Source: Planctomycetota bacterium (lineage in GTDB: Bacteria > Planctomycetota > Planctomycetia > Pirellulales > Pirellulaceae). Taken from it: a stretch of DNA of 64,000 nt. The position numbers and the translations under genes are program-made. The stretch covers positions 12,946-76,945 of the forward strand of contig JAJDEH010000288.1 in assembly GCA_029259935.1 (NCBI GenBank), written 5' to 3'. Under the pieces are notes generated by a model, which searched no databases, had not been told where the DNA came from, and saw nothing but the letters and a program-made list of their open reading frames with translations. This document shows, piece after piece, positions 21,197-29,113 of this stretch; the first letter of the stretch is position 1; each line of letters begins with the position of its first letter.

Positions 21197-22594
21197 TTAT
21201 TCAAGGCGTTTGGCCTTTTGTCGCCGGCCGTTCTGCAACAACTCCAGCGAGGTGCATTTGCCGTCGTCATCGACTTCAAATATCAGCGTCGCTTTAACGA
21301 CCTTGTACGACCATTCGGTTTCTGACCGTGCATGGACTTGGAAGGTCGGCTGGCCCGTGAGCCCGACCATTAGCTTGTCGTCCTTGATGGTAACCGTAAA
21401 TACGACACCCGGGGCGAGTTTGTACTTGCCCACATATTTGCGCATGACTTTGGGTGGCACTTCGACCGTTTTCTCGAACTTCCGTGGTTCGACCTTTACG
21501 CCCGCGATCATTCGCAAGATGTCTTGGGCCAATTGATCCACCTCGCCCGTCGCCGTGTTGGTTAGCAACACAACGCTTGTCTGGGTTTCTGGATTCACGA
21601 GCAACATGGAGTGGTATCCGCCTGTCTGCCCGTTGTGCCAACGCGTGCTACCATCATGTGCCACGTGCCAGCCGAGCCCTTTAGCAAACTCCCCTTTGGC
21701 GAGAGGTTTCTGATGCACTTTCCAAGCCAACTCAAGGGCCTGGCCAAGCTCATTCGCCGGCGGATTCAAGTTTGCTTTCGCGAATCGCAGCATGTCGTTG
21801 GCCGTACTGCGAATCGCGCCGGCGCCTGCCAACGTTGGAAGATCCCAATTGCCGTCCGGATGGCCGTCAGCTCGATGGGGCGGCGCCAACCGTGCCTGCT
21901 GCAACTCGTTGAGCGTGATGGTGGTACTGGTCATGTTTAGCGGCATGGCGATTCGCTCGCGCAGCAACTTTTCGTAGGTTGCCTTCCGTTGGCGCGCCAG
22001 CAGGTGACCCAGCAGCCCCTGTCCTAGATTCGAGTACTCGCTGGCTTCACCCGGAGCCCGTTTGAGTTTGTGGCTCTTCAAGAACGCGTAGAGGTCCTCG
22101 ACGGAGTAGTCCGCATACGGATTGTCAGGCTGCAATATTTTCAGATTGTCCGGTAGTCGTGGCAGGCCGGACACGTGGGTTGAAAGGTCTCGCAGCGTAA
22201 TGGCCCGTTTGCCGCGGGTTGGCATCTTCGTACCCGATGGCAAGAGATCGCCGGCTGGTTGATCGAGTTTCACCTGACCCTGCATCACGGCATCGGCCAG
22301 CAACACGCCTGTAAAAACCTTGGAAGCCGAGCCAATCTCGAATACCGATTCGCCGTCGGGCACGCGGGCGTCGGCTTTGCTCATGCGTCCGTACCCGAAG
22401 GTAGTTTCCCGGCCCTCGTGCAGCACCCCGATCGTCATGCCCACGATCACCTCGTTGTCGACATACGGCTGCACGAGCCGATCGACGCGTTCATGCAGCG
22501 ATTCTTCCGCGTGCAGGATCGGACACAAGGCACCAAGTTGCGCGATCGTCAACAACGTTGACAAAGCGAGAAATAGAATTCGTCGATCGGACAT
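21197..22594 (-). CDS. Class C beta-lactamase-like serine hydrolase
   Basis: This 465-residue secreted hydrolase starts at the ATG at 22594, with AAGGAGA seven bases upstream; an in-frame earlier start would run into repeat DNA. A signal peptide covers about 1-30. The serine beta-lactamase/esterase motifs are present: SASK (nucleophile Ser and Lys) in FEIGSASKVFTG, YSN in EYSNLGQG, and HNG in place of KTG. A C-terminal extension of about 100 residues (from PPKVMRKYVGKYKL) is the small beta domain often found in such esterases. Substrate could be a peptide, ester or D-amino-acid compound. The gene lies between inverted copies of a short element. Confidence 0.9.
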   Translation of the reverse strand: MSDRRILFLALSTLLTIAQLGALCPILHAEESLHERVDRLVQPYVDNEVIVGMTIGVLHEGRETTFGYGRMSKADARVPDGESVFEIGSASKVFTGVLLADAVMQGQVKLDQPAGDLLPSGTKMPTRGKRAITLRDLSTHVSGLPRLPDNLKILQPDNPYADYSVEDLYAFLKSHKLKRAPGEASEYSNLGQGLLGHLLARQRKATYEKLLRERIAMPLNMTSTTITLNELQQARLAPPHRADGHPDGNWDLPTLAGAGAIRSTANDMLRFAKANLNPPANELGQALELAWKVHQKPLAKGEFAKGLGWHVAHDGSTRWHNGQTGGYHSMLLVNPETQTSVVLLTNTATGEVDQLAQDILRMIAGVKVEPRKFEKTVEVPPKVMRKYVGKYKLAPGVVFTVTIKDDKLMVGLTGQPTFQVHARSETEWSYKVVKATLIFEVDDDGKCTSLELLQNGRRQKAKRLE

Positions 22595-22630
22595 AAGATC
22601 ATCTCCTTCGAGTTGAACAAAGAGCAATTG

Positions 22631-22744
22631 TGTAGGCCGGAACAAGCGAAGCGCTGCTCCGGCAGTCCGCAGTTTTCATTGAAATCGTGGATGCCGGAAC
22701 ATCGTCGCTGCGCTCCTTGGTCCGGCCTACCCGTTTTCAACATG
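22631..22744. repeat. Short element, copy B (inverted relative to A)
   Basis: The core 22631-22730 is the reverse complement of 21058-21156 with scattered differences. It is followed by CCGTTTTCAACATG, a degraded end of the TTTTTCAACAGG type. It begins only 37 bases upstream of the serine hydrolase start codon, so it occupies the promoter region of that gene. Confidence 0.7.
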
Positions 22745-22790
22745 GTGCCGGGTCATGAATTGTAAAATTGTTTTTCTTCGGGGCACTTCC

Positions 22791-23381
22791 TCACTTGGTA
22801 TCTCCTAATTCGCGAAACAATTCCGACAATTCGTCGCGTACCGGGAGCAGCGACTTGGCCACCGCCTTTTGGTTCAGCGAGTAGATCCACCATCCTAACA
22901 GCAACGTAAAGACACAGTACGCCACGGAGCCAACCGTGACGCCATTGATGCCGAAGTACAAAAGATTGACCCCAATCAAGATGGGACTGATGTACCACCA
23001 GCCCACGGACCGCGACAACTGGATCTGCCGATCCAGCCGCTCGATTTCCGTCATGCAAAATTCGCGAACCGAAGCGTCCAGACGCGAAGGAGCCCGGTCC
23101 ATTCTTGTTCGATGCATTTTATAAACGACGTAACCAGCGCCCATCACCACGATCGCCGCGCCGAGCTTGGCGAGAGGTTCTTCAATTTTCAATAGCGCCC
23201 GGGTGAAGAAAATGATGACGACAACCGCGGCGACCGTTTCGATGACATCCCGGCGAACGATTGAGGCACCCAATCGTTCGACCCGCCGGCCGACGCGCAC
23301 CACCAGTTCTTCCCGTTTTTGGGGTGACAGTAGTCCGCCATTGGCTTTTTGCCACGGTGAGCGTAGGTCGTCAAACGTCAT
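22791..23381 (-). CDS. Membrane protein paired with a sigma factor
   Basis: The protein is 196 residues from the ATG at 23381; another ATG five codons earlier is possible. It has a short cytoplasmic head of about 40 residues (DDLRSPWQKANGG). Two membrane helices follow at about 46-85 (ETVAAVVVIIFFTRALL and LGAAIVVMGAGYVVY), then a charged loop and two more helices at about 125-165. Its start overlaps the end of the upstream sigma gene. That overlap suggests co-regulation and an anti-sigma or accessory role. No zinc-binding anti-sigma motif is seen and the family is not recognised. Confidence 0.75.
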   Translation of the reverse strand: MTFDDLRSPWQKANGGLLSPQKREELVVRVGRRVERLGASIVRRDVIETVAAVVVIIFFTRALLKIEEPLAKLGAAIVVMGAGYVVYKMHRTRMDRAPSRLDASVREFCMTEIERLDRQIQLSRSVGWWYISPILIGVNLLYFGINGVTVGSVAYCVFTLLLGWWIYSLNQKAVAKSLLPVRDELSELFRELGDTK

Positions 23382-23880
23382 GGTCCGGTTTCCCATCGCA
23401 GTAGGCTTCTTCGAAGCGCTGTCTTATTCGGTGCAGTCGCACGCGCAAAGTGCCTTCGGTCATTCCCGATATCTCGGCCGCCTTGGGATACGGCACGTCA
23501 TCCAGGAATAGCAACATCACGGCGCGATCGGTCTTCGACAGCGATGCCAGGAACTCGTCGAGGACCCGCGTTTCAAACGCGTCGCTTTCCGACTCGCCTG
23601 GCAGATGCCCGACGTCGGTCGGACTGGTCTTGATGTTCGCGCGTTTACGAGCGGTCCGATCCCACGCCAGGGCGGTATTCAAAGCGATACGATAAGCCCA
23701 TGTGTCGAGGCTTGAGCGGCCTTCGAATCCGTCCATGCTCTTCCAAACTTGCATCATGATTTCCTGCAGCAAATCCTCGCGTTCCCCGCTGTCCGCGTAT
23801 GCGCGCGCGATCCCCGTCCAACGCCCCTGATTACGCTCGAACAGTTCGCGGAAGCTGCTTTCTCGTTCTTTCGAGGTCAT
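23371..23880 (-). CDS. Sigma-70 family (ECF-type) RNA polymerase sigma factor
   Basis: This 169-residue protein from the ATG at 23880 has sigma region 2 at about 12-80 (EREDLLQEIMMQVWKSM and STDTWAYRIALNTAL-like stretch) and region 4 at about 105-160. The helix-turn-helix is LDDVPYPKAAEISGMTEGTLRVRLHRIRQRF, split across about 125-155. An in-frame GTG 16 codons earlier is an alternative start, since GGGAG directly abuts the ATG. It directs RNA polymerase to a small regulon. The overlapping downstream membrane protein is the obvious partner. No target promoter can be proposed from this window. Confidence 0.85.
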   Translation of the reverse strand: MTSKERESSFRELFERNQGRWTGIARAYADSGEREDLLQEIMMQVWKSMDGFEGRSSLDTWAYRIALNTALAWDRTARKRANIKTSPTDVGHLPGESESDAFETRVLDEFLASLSKTDRAVMLLFLDDVPYPKAAEISGMTEGTLRVRLHRIRQRFEEAYCDGKPDHDV

Positions 23881-24030
23881 CTCCCGCCTTGTTTTCCGTG
23901 CGTCAACCTGGCAACTGTTACCAAGCACTGCTTGGCTGCTTCGGCCTTTCTATACACATTGGTTGCGCCGTGAAGTGGTTTGTTACACGCCGTTGAGAAA
24001 GAATAGAGCCGTGCAAGAATTACCGCGCGC

Positions 24031-24167
24031 CTAGCAGCCTGTTGAAAAACTCGAACTTAATGAGGGTGGCTGGGGTTGAGCGGTAGCGAACCCCCAGTAA
24101 ATTGCGATCTGGGGGCTCACGTTCGTTCGACCCCAGCCACCCAACTCCATATCCAACGGGCTGCTAG
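24031..24167. repeat. TIR-bounded element with internal palindrome, copy C
   Basis: The element is bounded by CTAGCAGCCTGTTG and CAACGGGCTGCTAG, which are near-perfect inverted ends. Inside, 24066-24140 is a palindrome with GTGGCTGGGG and CCCCAGCCAC arms, also found alone at 63841-63910. The right end overlaps the 3' end of the penicillin acylase gene and supplies its TAG stop. Confidence 0.75.
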
Positions 24168-26356
24168 TCGAACCGAAGAGCCTTGTATTCACCGGCCAGC
24201 CAGCGCGATACATCGCTGTTGTAGTAGCGGGAAAATCGATTTTCACTAGGCCCGCCGGGCAGGTTCGTCCATGCTTCGTCGGTGCCCAGATCAGCGACGA
24301 AATGATAGGACGGAGCGAAGGTCGATTCTCGATTGGCCGTGACCAGCGTGTGGCCTTGAAACGGCGTGGCGTGGCAGCCGGGCATGGCATAGCGGCGACT
24401 AGCAAAGCCCAGCAAACGCCCAACCTGATGGCCGCCGAAAAAGCGGTCGGTAAAGTGAAAGTAATTCACCTGCGACCAGGCCGGCATGGTTTTGTCCGCC
24501 AGTCGCTCGGCCGCGCGGCGGATCAGTTCCCCCTTGTCGCGATGCTGCCACCAGAGCGATTCGTCGCGCGCCAACAAGCGATCGGCCGCCGTGAGCACCA
24601 TGATGGAAAAACCCGAACGGGAACAGAGGTACAATGCCCGCCGCCAGCCGATCCCCTCTTCATGCCCAAAAATTTCGACGATGACATTGCGATACAGCCG
24701 CTGAAACAAGGTCGCGTCGTCGCTCGTGGTGTCGTAACGATAATCCCACTGCTGGAGCCGTTGGTTGATCTCTCCATCCGGCAAATGCGGCAGCATGATC
24801 TCCAGCAACTGCTGGGCCTGCACGCTGACCACGTCGTATTGCAAAGCCTGCATATCGGCGATCGTCGCAGATTCTATCTCGCGCAATCGCTCTTCAATGC
24901 GGCGTTTGCGATAGTCCGGCAAGGGCTGTGTGATCAGCGCCGGGCCGTTGGCCGGATTGATGTCTTCGTTGGCCGTGGCGATGAAACCGGCCGGCGGATC
25001 GTACAAGCGGGGCGAAAGATCGAACGGCAGCCAGCCTTGCCAGTGGTTCGCTTCATCCCAGGCCGGAATCGGCGTCAAGCCGTCATAGCCTCCGCCACGC
25101 TTTGGGAACCGGCCGCACGACTGCATGCCAATGTGCCCGTCGCGATCGGCGAACATCCAGACCAGAGTCGGCTGTGGACATTCCCGAACCGCGTCCATCG
25201 CCGCGGCCGCGTCGCCGGCGGCCACCACTTCCAACCAAGTACCGATTCCCCGTCCCGCCCCCGGATAACTGCCCGACCAGGCGATCGCCAAATGGTATCC
25301 GGGGCCCATTTCATCCAGATCGCCTTCGATGATTCCCTGCGGATTCTCGAAAACTTTCATCGTTTCGGCCGCGGCCCCTTTGCGGCCCATCGGTTCCTCG
25401 CGCAATTCAAAGTCGCGCCAGCGATCGCCGCGACGATATTGCCAACCGGTCTCTCCGCCAGGCTGGCACTCTTCGATAAAGTAGTCGATCGTGTCGCCTT
25501 TCATATACGTGACGCCCCAGGCCAATCGCTTGGTGCGCGCCACGGCGAACAACGGACAGCCCGGCAACGTGGCCCCCATCACGTAATCATCGTCCCACCG
25601 CAGCACCGCTTCGTACCAGATCGCCGGCAGCCGGTTCACTTCCAAATGCGGATCGCTGCACAACAAGGCCGCGCCCGTGGCGCTGCGTTTTGGACTGACG
25701 ACCCAGGCGTTGCTGCCGGCAAGCCGCGGCAAATCGGTGAGCAATTCCAGCGCCTTGTCGGAAAGCTTGTTGGCGATTTTCACTTGTCTAAGTAAGTCGA
25801 AGTCGACGCTGTCCAAACGCGGGCTGAACAGTTCTCGCATTCCGTCGGCGTGGGCCCCGGCGTGAATCAGTTCCATCAACAGCCGTTCATTTTGAAGCTG
25901 GCTGACCGCCAGCCCGCCGAATCCCAACAGTTGGCCGACCAGCAAGATCGCGCCATGATCCCAAGGCTGATGCTGAAAGCCGGTCGCCCACATGGCGAGC
26001 GAGCGGCCGGTGTCGTCCAAGCCGTCGTTCACGCCTTGGGCATAGTGCGCCATTTGCTCATGAATCTCGGACGGCAAGCCTTGCACTTCCGCTTCAAGAT
26101 TTCGGTAGAGCCCCATCTTCCGCAAGAACCGATCCGTCTCCAACAGTTCGTCGCTGGCCGAGATTTCCTCGGCCGCCCGGCCGCTGGCGATGCTGCGCGC
26201 GAACAGCAATTGCGTGGGCCGGTCGAGCGCGTGGACGTAGCCGAGCCCATACAGTGCATCCAACTTAGAGGCGGCATCCACGTGCGGCACGCCGGCACCA
26301 TCACGAGCCGCGGTAATATTTCGTTGAGCGTTTCGTAAACGTAAGGGCTTCATCAT
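24164..26356 (-). CDS. Penicillin acylase family N-terminal nucleophile hydrolase
   Basis: This protein has about 730 residues. The family folds as a precursor that cuts itself to free an N-terminal serine, then hydrolyses amide bonds of penicillins, acyl-homoserine lactones or similar amides. Here the cut would fall at LAG/SNAWVV, with the nucleophile Ser near residue 215. Before it, the alpha part shows GLGYVHALDRPTQL. After it come CSDPHLE, LPGCPLFAVARTKRLAWGVT and TANEDINP, all typical. No signal peptide is evident, so it may be cytoplasmic, unlike most relatives. Its last codon is followed by a stop contributed by a short repeat element. The substrate is unknown. Confidence 0.9.
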   Translation of the reverse strand: MMKPLRLRNAQRNITAARDGAGVPHVDAASKLDALYGLGYVHALDRPTQLLFARSIASGRAAEEISASDELLETDRFLRKMGLYRNLEAEVQGLPSEIHEQMAHYAQGVNDGLDDTGRSLAMWATGFQHQPWDHGAILLVGQLLGFGGLAVSQLQNERLLMELIHAGAHADGMRELFSPRLDSVDFDLLRQVKIANKLSDKALELLTDLPRLAGSNAWVVSPKRSATGAALLCSDPHLEVNRLPAIWYEAVLRWDDDYVMGATLPGCPLFAVARTKRLAWGVTYMKGDTIDYFIEECQPGGETGWQYRRGDRWRDFELREEPMGRKGAAAETMKVFENPQGIIEGDLDEMGPGYHLAIAWSGSYPGAGRGIGTWLEVVAAGDAAAAMDAVRECPQPTLVWMFADRDGHIGMQSCGRFPKRGGGYDGLTPIPAWDEANHWQGWLPFDLSPRLYDPPAGFIATANEDINPANGPALITQPLPDYRKRRIEERLREIESATIADMQALQYDVVSVQAQQLLEIMLPHLPDGEINQRLQQWDYRYDTTSDDATLFQRLYRNVIVEIFGHEEGIGWRRALYLCSRSGFSIMVLTAADRLLARDESLWWQHRDKGELIRRAAERLADKTMPAWSQVNYFHFTDRFFGGHQVGRLLGFASRRYAMPGCHATPFQGHTLVTANRESTFAPSYHFVADLGTDEAWTNLPGGPSENRFSRYYNSDVSRWLAGEYKALRFD

Positions 26357-26466
26357 GGACGGCAATTTTACTCATTTCGTTGCCAGTTCAAACGGCGGTG
26401 AGTGCGAATCTAGCTGTTGTTCGCTCGCCAGTTGGGTGCCGTGAGAAGGCCGCGTACTGGTTCTTT

Positions 26467-26487
26467 GTCCCCCTTGCCAAGGGGGAC
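26467..26487. repeat. REP-like palindrome GTCCCCCTTGCC...GGGGGAC
   Basis: A perfect 21-base palindrome around CCCCCTTGCCAAGGGGG, followed by AGGGGGTTCTTTT. It is the cleanest member of a family also at 12811, 50014, 58155 and 60329. It lies in the divergent gap between the acylase and TetR genes. Confidence 0.75.
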
Positions 26488-26623
26488 CACAGGGGGTTCT
26501 TTTCCAAAAATACGCCCACTTCGCGAAATCCCCGCATTTACCCATCATGCTCCGCCCGCAAAACCAGCCGCCCCAAGTAATTTTCGTCGCCGCAACCCAG
26601 GCTAACGACGCTCGCGCCTCGCG

Positions 26624-26651
26624 GAAATGTTTGCACAACTGCAAACATTTC
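26624..26651. promoter_or_regulatory. 28-base perfect palindrome in a divergent intergenic region
   Basis: Arms GAAATGTTTGCA and TGCAAACATTTC (12 bases, perfect) flank a CAAC spacer. It lies about 100 bases upstream of the TetR promoter and about 270 upstream of the acylase start. No T-tract follows, so a protein-binding site or cruciform is more likely than a terminator. Confidence 0.5.
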
Positions 26652-26716
26652 GGCCGCGCCTGCATTTCCGTCTATATGACATCGCTCTCAGGATTCTCGG
26701 AAAATAGCCAGAAATG

Positions 26717-26735
26717 TTATTGACTGAACGGTCCA
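26717..26735. promoter_or_regulatory. Putative TetR operator, site 1
   Basis: TTATTGACTGAACGGTCCA, with half-sites GAC and GTC around a centre, overlaps the -35 hexamer of the TetR gene. Its inverted counterpart lies at 27365-27384 before cysH. Confidence 0.6.
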
Positions 26736-26748
26736 CATGTCCGATAAT
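26720..26748 (+). promoter_or_regulatory. Promoter of the TetR gene
   Basis: TTGACT (26720-26725) and GATAAT (26743-26748) are separated by 17 bases. The expected transcription start falls at or next to ATG 26755, implying a leaderless message. Confidence 0.65.
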
Positions 26749-26754
26749 AGCAAT

Positions 26755-27339
26755 ATGACGATTGGAAGACCCACTGAATTTGACCGGCAAGAGGCTCTCG
26801 AAAAGGCGATGGGTCTGTTCTGGCGTAATGGATACGAAGCGACGGGTCTCACCGACTTGACCACCGAGATGGGGATTGGCCGACAAAGCCTTTACAACGC
26901 TTTTGGTGACAAGCACTCGTTGTTCGTCGAGGCGATGAAGCACTACGGCAGTCGAAATAGCCAGCCGCTGATCGAGATTCTGCGGGCTCCAGGTTCCGGC
27001 GTGAATAATATTCGCCAGGTGTTGGAGGCGGTTGTGTCGTTCATGACCAGCGGCGATTGTTGTGGTTGTCTGGTGACAAACTCGATTGTCGAGTTGGCAC
27101 CGCATGACGAAGAGGTCGCCGAAGTTGTTCGGTCCGCCCTCGCTCGCGTGGAAAAAGCGTTTAAGGACGCGGTGGATCGCGCGGTGGAGTCCGGTGAGAT
27201 TTCGGCCGACACGGATACAAGAGCCATGGCGAGGTTTCTCAACAATACACTTCATGGAATGGTCGTGATGGGAAAAGCCTCGGCAAGTAAGACGGCATTA
27301 AGAGACGTCGTCAAAATAGCACTTTCGAAGTTGTTGTAA
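26755..27339 (+). CDS. TetR/AcrR family transcriptional regulator
   Basis: This is a 194-residue TetR repressor from ATG 26755. An in-frame ATG at 26737 lies upstream of the -10 element and is unlikely to be transcribed. The N-terminal helix-turn-helix (about 3-55) shows GRPTEFDRQEALEKAMGLFW, GYEATGLTDLT and IGRQSLYNAFGDK. The C-terminal ligand domain includes adjacent cysteines (DCCGC, about 96-100) that could sense electrophiles or oxidants, though this is inference. By family it represses until a small molecule binds. Two inverted copies of a 19-20-base operator-like sequence, over its own promoter and before cysH, suggest it controls itself and the downstream operon. Confidence 0.92.
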   Translation: MTIGRPTEFDRQEALEKAMGLFWRNGYEATGLTDLTTEMGIGRQSLYNAFGDKHSLFVEAMKHYGSRNSQPLIEILRAPGSGVNNIRQVLEAVVSFMTSGDCCGCLVTNSIVELAPHDEEVAEVVRSALARVEKAFKDAVDRAVESGEISADTDTRAMARFLNNTLHGMVVMGKASASKTALRDVVKIALSKLL

Positions 27340-27364
27340 GGTAACTGTTTTTATTTCGTCATTT

Positions 27365-27384
27365 ATGGACCGACCAGTCAATAA
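27365..27384. promoter_or_regulatory. Putative TetR operator, site 2
   Basis: ATGGACCGACCAGTCAATAA is the reverse complement of site 1 at 26717-26735 apart from about three central bases. It lies 25 bases before the cysH start codon. A weak TCGTCA...AATAAT promoter may span it. Confidence 0.6.
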
Positions 27385-27408
27385 TTGCCGATGGATTGAG
27401 GAAAACCG

Positions 27409-28119
27409 ATGTCGACCACACTTGAATCAAAACGTTCAGAGAATGCGGCTCTAGAATCACTTTCGGCCTCGGCCTTGATGGAGTGGGCTGCCGACCGATT
27501 CGGCCAGACGCTGGCGGTAAGTACCAGTTTTGGTATTCAGTCCGCGGTCACACTCCAGTTGGCGACACGCGTGTTGCCGGAAGTACGCGTTATTTGGATC
27601 GACACCGGTTACCTTCCACCGGAGACGTATCGCTACGCGGATGAATTGGCGTCGCGACTGAAACTGAATCTGCACGTCTATCAATCGGCCATCAGTCCGG
27701 CGCGAATGGAAGCATTGCATGGCCGGTTATGGGAGACCGGCGATGTTTCTGACTTTCAACGTTATGACGACATTCGCAAAGTCGAACCGATGGGGCGTGC
27801 GTTGGAGGAGCTGCAGCCGGAAGCCTGGGTTTCAGGCTTGCGGGCACGGCAAACGGACTATCGCAAGACACTCTCACGAGTTTCATCGGATGGAACTCGT
27901 CATAAGGTGCTGCCGATCCTCCGTTGGACCAACCGTGACGTGTACCAGTTCATGCAGGAAAACGACCTGCCACAACACCCTCTCTTCGAGCAGGGCTATT
28001 CGACGGTTGGCGATTGGCACTCCAGTCGGCCGCCGTCAGCGACGGATGCCGACGATCGTGACACGCGGTTCAATGGTTTGAAACAGGAATGTGGAATTCA
28101 CCTGCCGGATGCGGCGTGA
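27409..28119 (+). CDS. cysH: Phosphoadenylyl-sulfate (PAPS) reductase
   Basis: CysH reduces activated sulfate to sulfite in assimilatory sulfur metabolism. This 236-residue protein has the adenylyl-sulfate-binding core with [12 protein letters not shown] at about 39-50, [12 protein letters not shown], the [10 protein letters not shown] stretch and a late [16 protein letters not shown]. The catalytic cysteine is Cys228 in ECGIHL. The paired cysteines that hold an iron-sulfur cluster in APS reductases are absent, so PAPS with thioredoxin or glutaredoxin is the expected chemistry. GAGG precedes the start. It heads a run with cysE, but no ATP sulfurylase or kinase gene is present here. Confidence 0.93.
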   Translation: MSTTLESKRSENAALESLSASALMEWAADRFGQTLAVSTSFGIQSAVTLQLATRVLPEVRVIWIDTGYLPPETYRYADELASRLKLNLHVYQSAISPARMEALHGRLWETGDVSDFQRYDDIRKVEPMGRALEELQPEAWVSGLRARQTDYRKTLSRVSSDGTRHKVLPILRWTNRDVYQFMQENDLPQHPLFEQGYSTVGDWHSSRPPSATDADDRDTRFNGLKQECGIHLPDAA

Positions 28120-28172
28120 GTCCGCAGTCCAGATTCGGTTGCGGTAACGCGTCCGTCAGAGAGGAGACAAAG

Positions 28173-29063
28173 ATGATTGCCTGTAATACTTGTGTCGATT
28201 CGTATGGGTGTGCATTGGAAATGTCGCACGAACGATTGGATGCCATGCACGGACGGGATGTGACGCGGTACTTCGCCGACCCGCTGTGGAACTCGATTCA
28301 AGCGGAAGGACTTGTCGAGGCGGACCGCGAACCGCTCTTGCGGCCTCTGATCGAGCAAGCCGTCCTCCATCGCTGCTCTTTCGGTGACGGACTTGCGATG
28401 GTGCTGAGCCAAAAACTGTGCGAACGAACATCGGATTCGACGAAGTTCCATGAAGAGCTTGGCGAAGTCATTGTCAACGACGTGACGATCACGGAGTCAG
28501 CAAGAAATGACCTGCTTGCGATTCGGGCGAAGGACCCAGCTACCAAGAGCTTGTTGCATCCATTGTTGAACTTCAAAGGCTTCCAAGCAATGCAGGCCTA
28601 CCGAATCGCTCACTCGCTGTGGTGCCGCGGCCGTCGAGCGCTGGCCTACCACGTTCAAAGTCGCGTCAGTGAAGTCTTTGGCGTCGACATTCACCCGGCG
28701 GCGACGATCGGATCGGGTGTCTTTATCGACCATGCCACGGGTGTCGTGATCGGCGAGACGGCGGTCGTCGGTGACGACGTGATGATGTTGCACGGAGTCA
28801 CGCTTGGAGGTACCGGGAAAGAAAGTGGCGATCGTCATCCGAAAGTCGGCCGAGGCGTCTATATCGGTGCAAACGCTCAGTTGCTCGGAAACATTGCCAT
28901 CGGCCAGGGTTCGCGCATTGGTGCAAGCAGTGTAGTACTCAAGAGCGTCGAGGCCTACAGCACGGTGGCCGGCGTACCCGCCCAAGTAGTCCGCCATGAA
29001 CGTCGTCCAACAAACTCTGGTAGAGGCGCGGCGGAACTAACGGTGGCATCGACCAACACCTAA
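28173..29063 (+). CDS. cysE: Serine O-acetyltransferase
   Basis: CysE makes O-acetylserine, the acceptor of sulfide in cysteine synthesis. The 296-residue protein starts at ATG 28173 after AGAGGAGAC. It has an N-terminal helical domain (about 35-150) and a left-handed parallel beta helix of hexapeptide repeats (about 165-260). The active-site stretch reads DIHPAATIG, FIDHATGVVIGETAVVGD and MLHGVTLGGTGK. A cysteine-rich head (CNTCVDSYGC, about 3-12) is unusual for the family. It follows cysH by 53 bases, so cysteine precursors and reduced sulfur are made from one operon. Confidence 0.93.
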   Translation: MIACNTCVDSYGCALEMSHERLDAMHGRDVTRYFADPLWNSIQAEGLVEADREPLLRPLIEQAVLHRCSFGDGLAMVLSQKLCERTSDSTKFHEELGEVIVNDVTITESARNDLLAIRAKDPATKSLLHPLLNFKGFQAMQAYRIAHSLWCRGRRALAYHVQSRVSEVFGVDIHPAATIGSGVFIDHATGVVIGETAVVGDDVMMLHGVTLGGTGKESGDRHPKVGRGVYIGANAQLLGNIAIGQGSRIGASSVVLKSVEAYSTVAGVPAQVVRHERRPTNSGRGAAELTVASTNT

Positions 29064-29113
29064 CGAGCGAGAATTGGTCCATCTCTTAAATTTTGACTTC
29101 AAAGGAATTCCAA

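Noticed and set aside
24302..25795. Long open frame opposite the penicillin acylase
   Set aside because: Antisense shadow; the opposite strand has the catalytic Ser and conserved family motifs.
27340..27408. Riboswitch before cysH
   Set aside because: The gap is only 69 bases and is mostly taken by the operator-like sequence; no SAM or other aptamer core.
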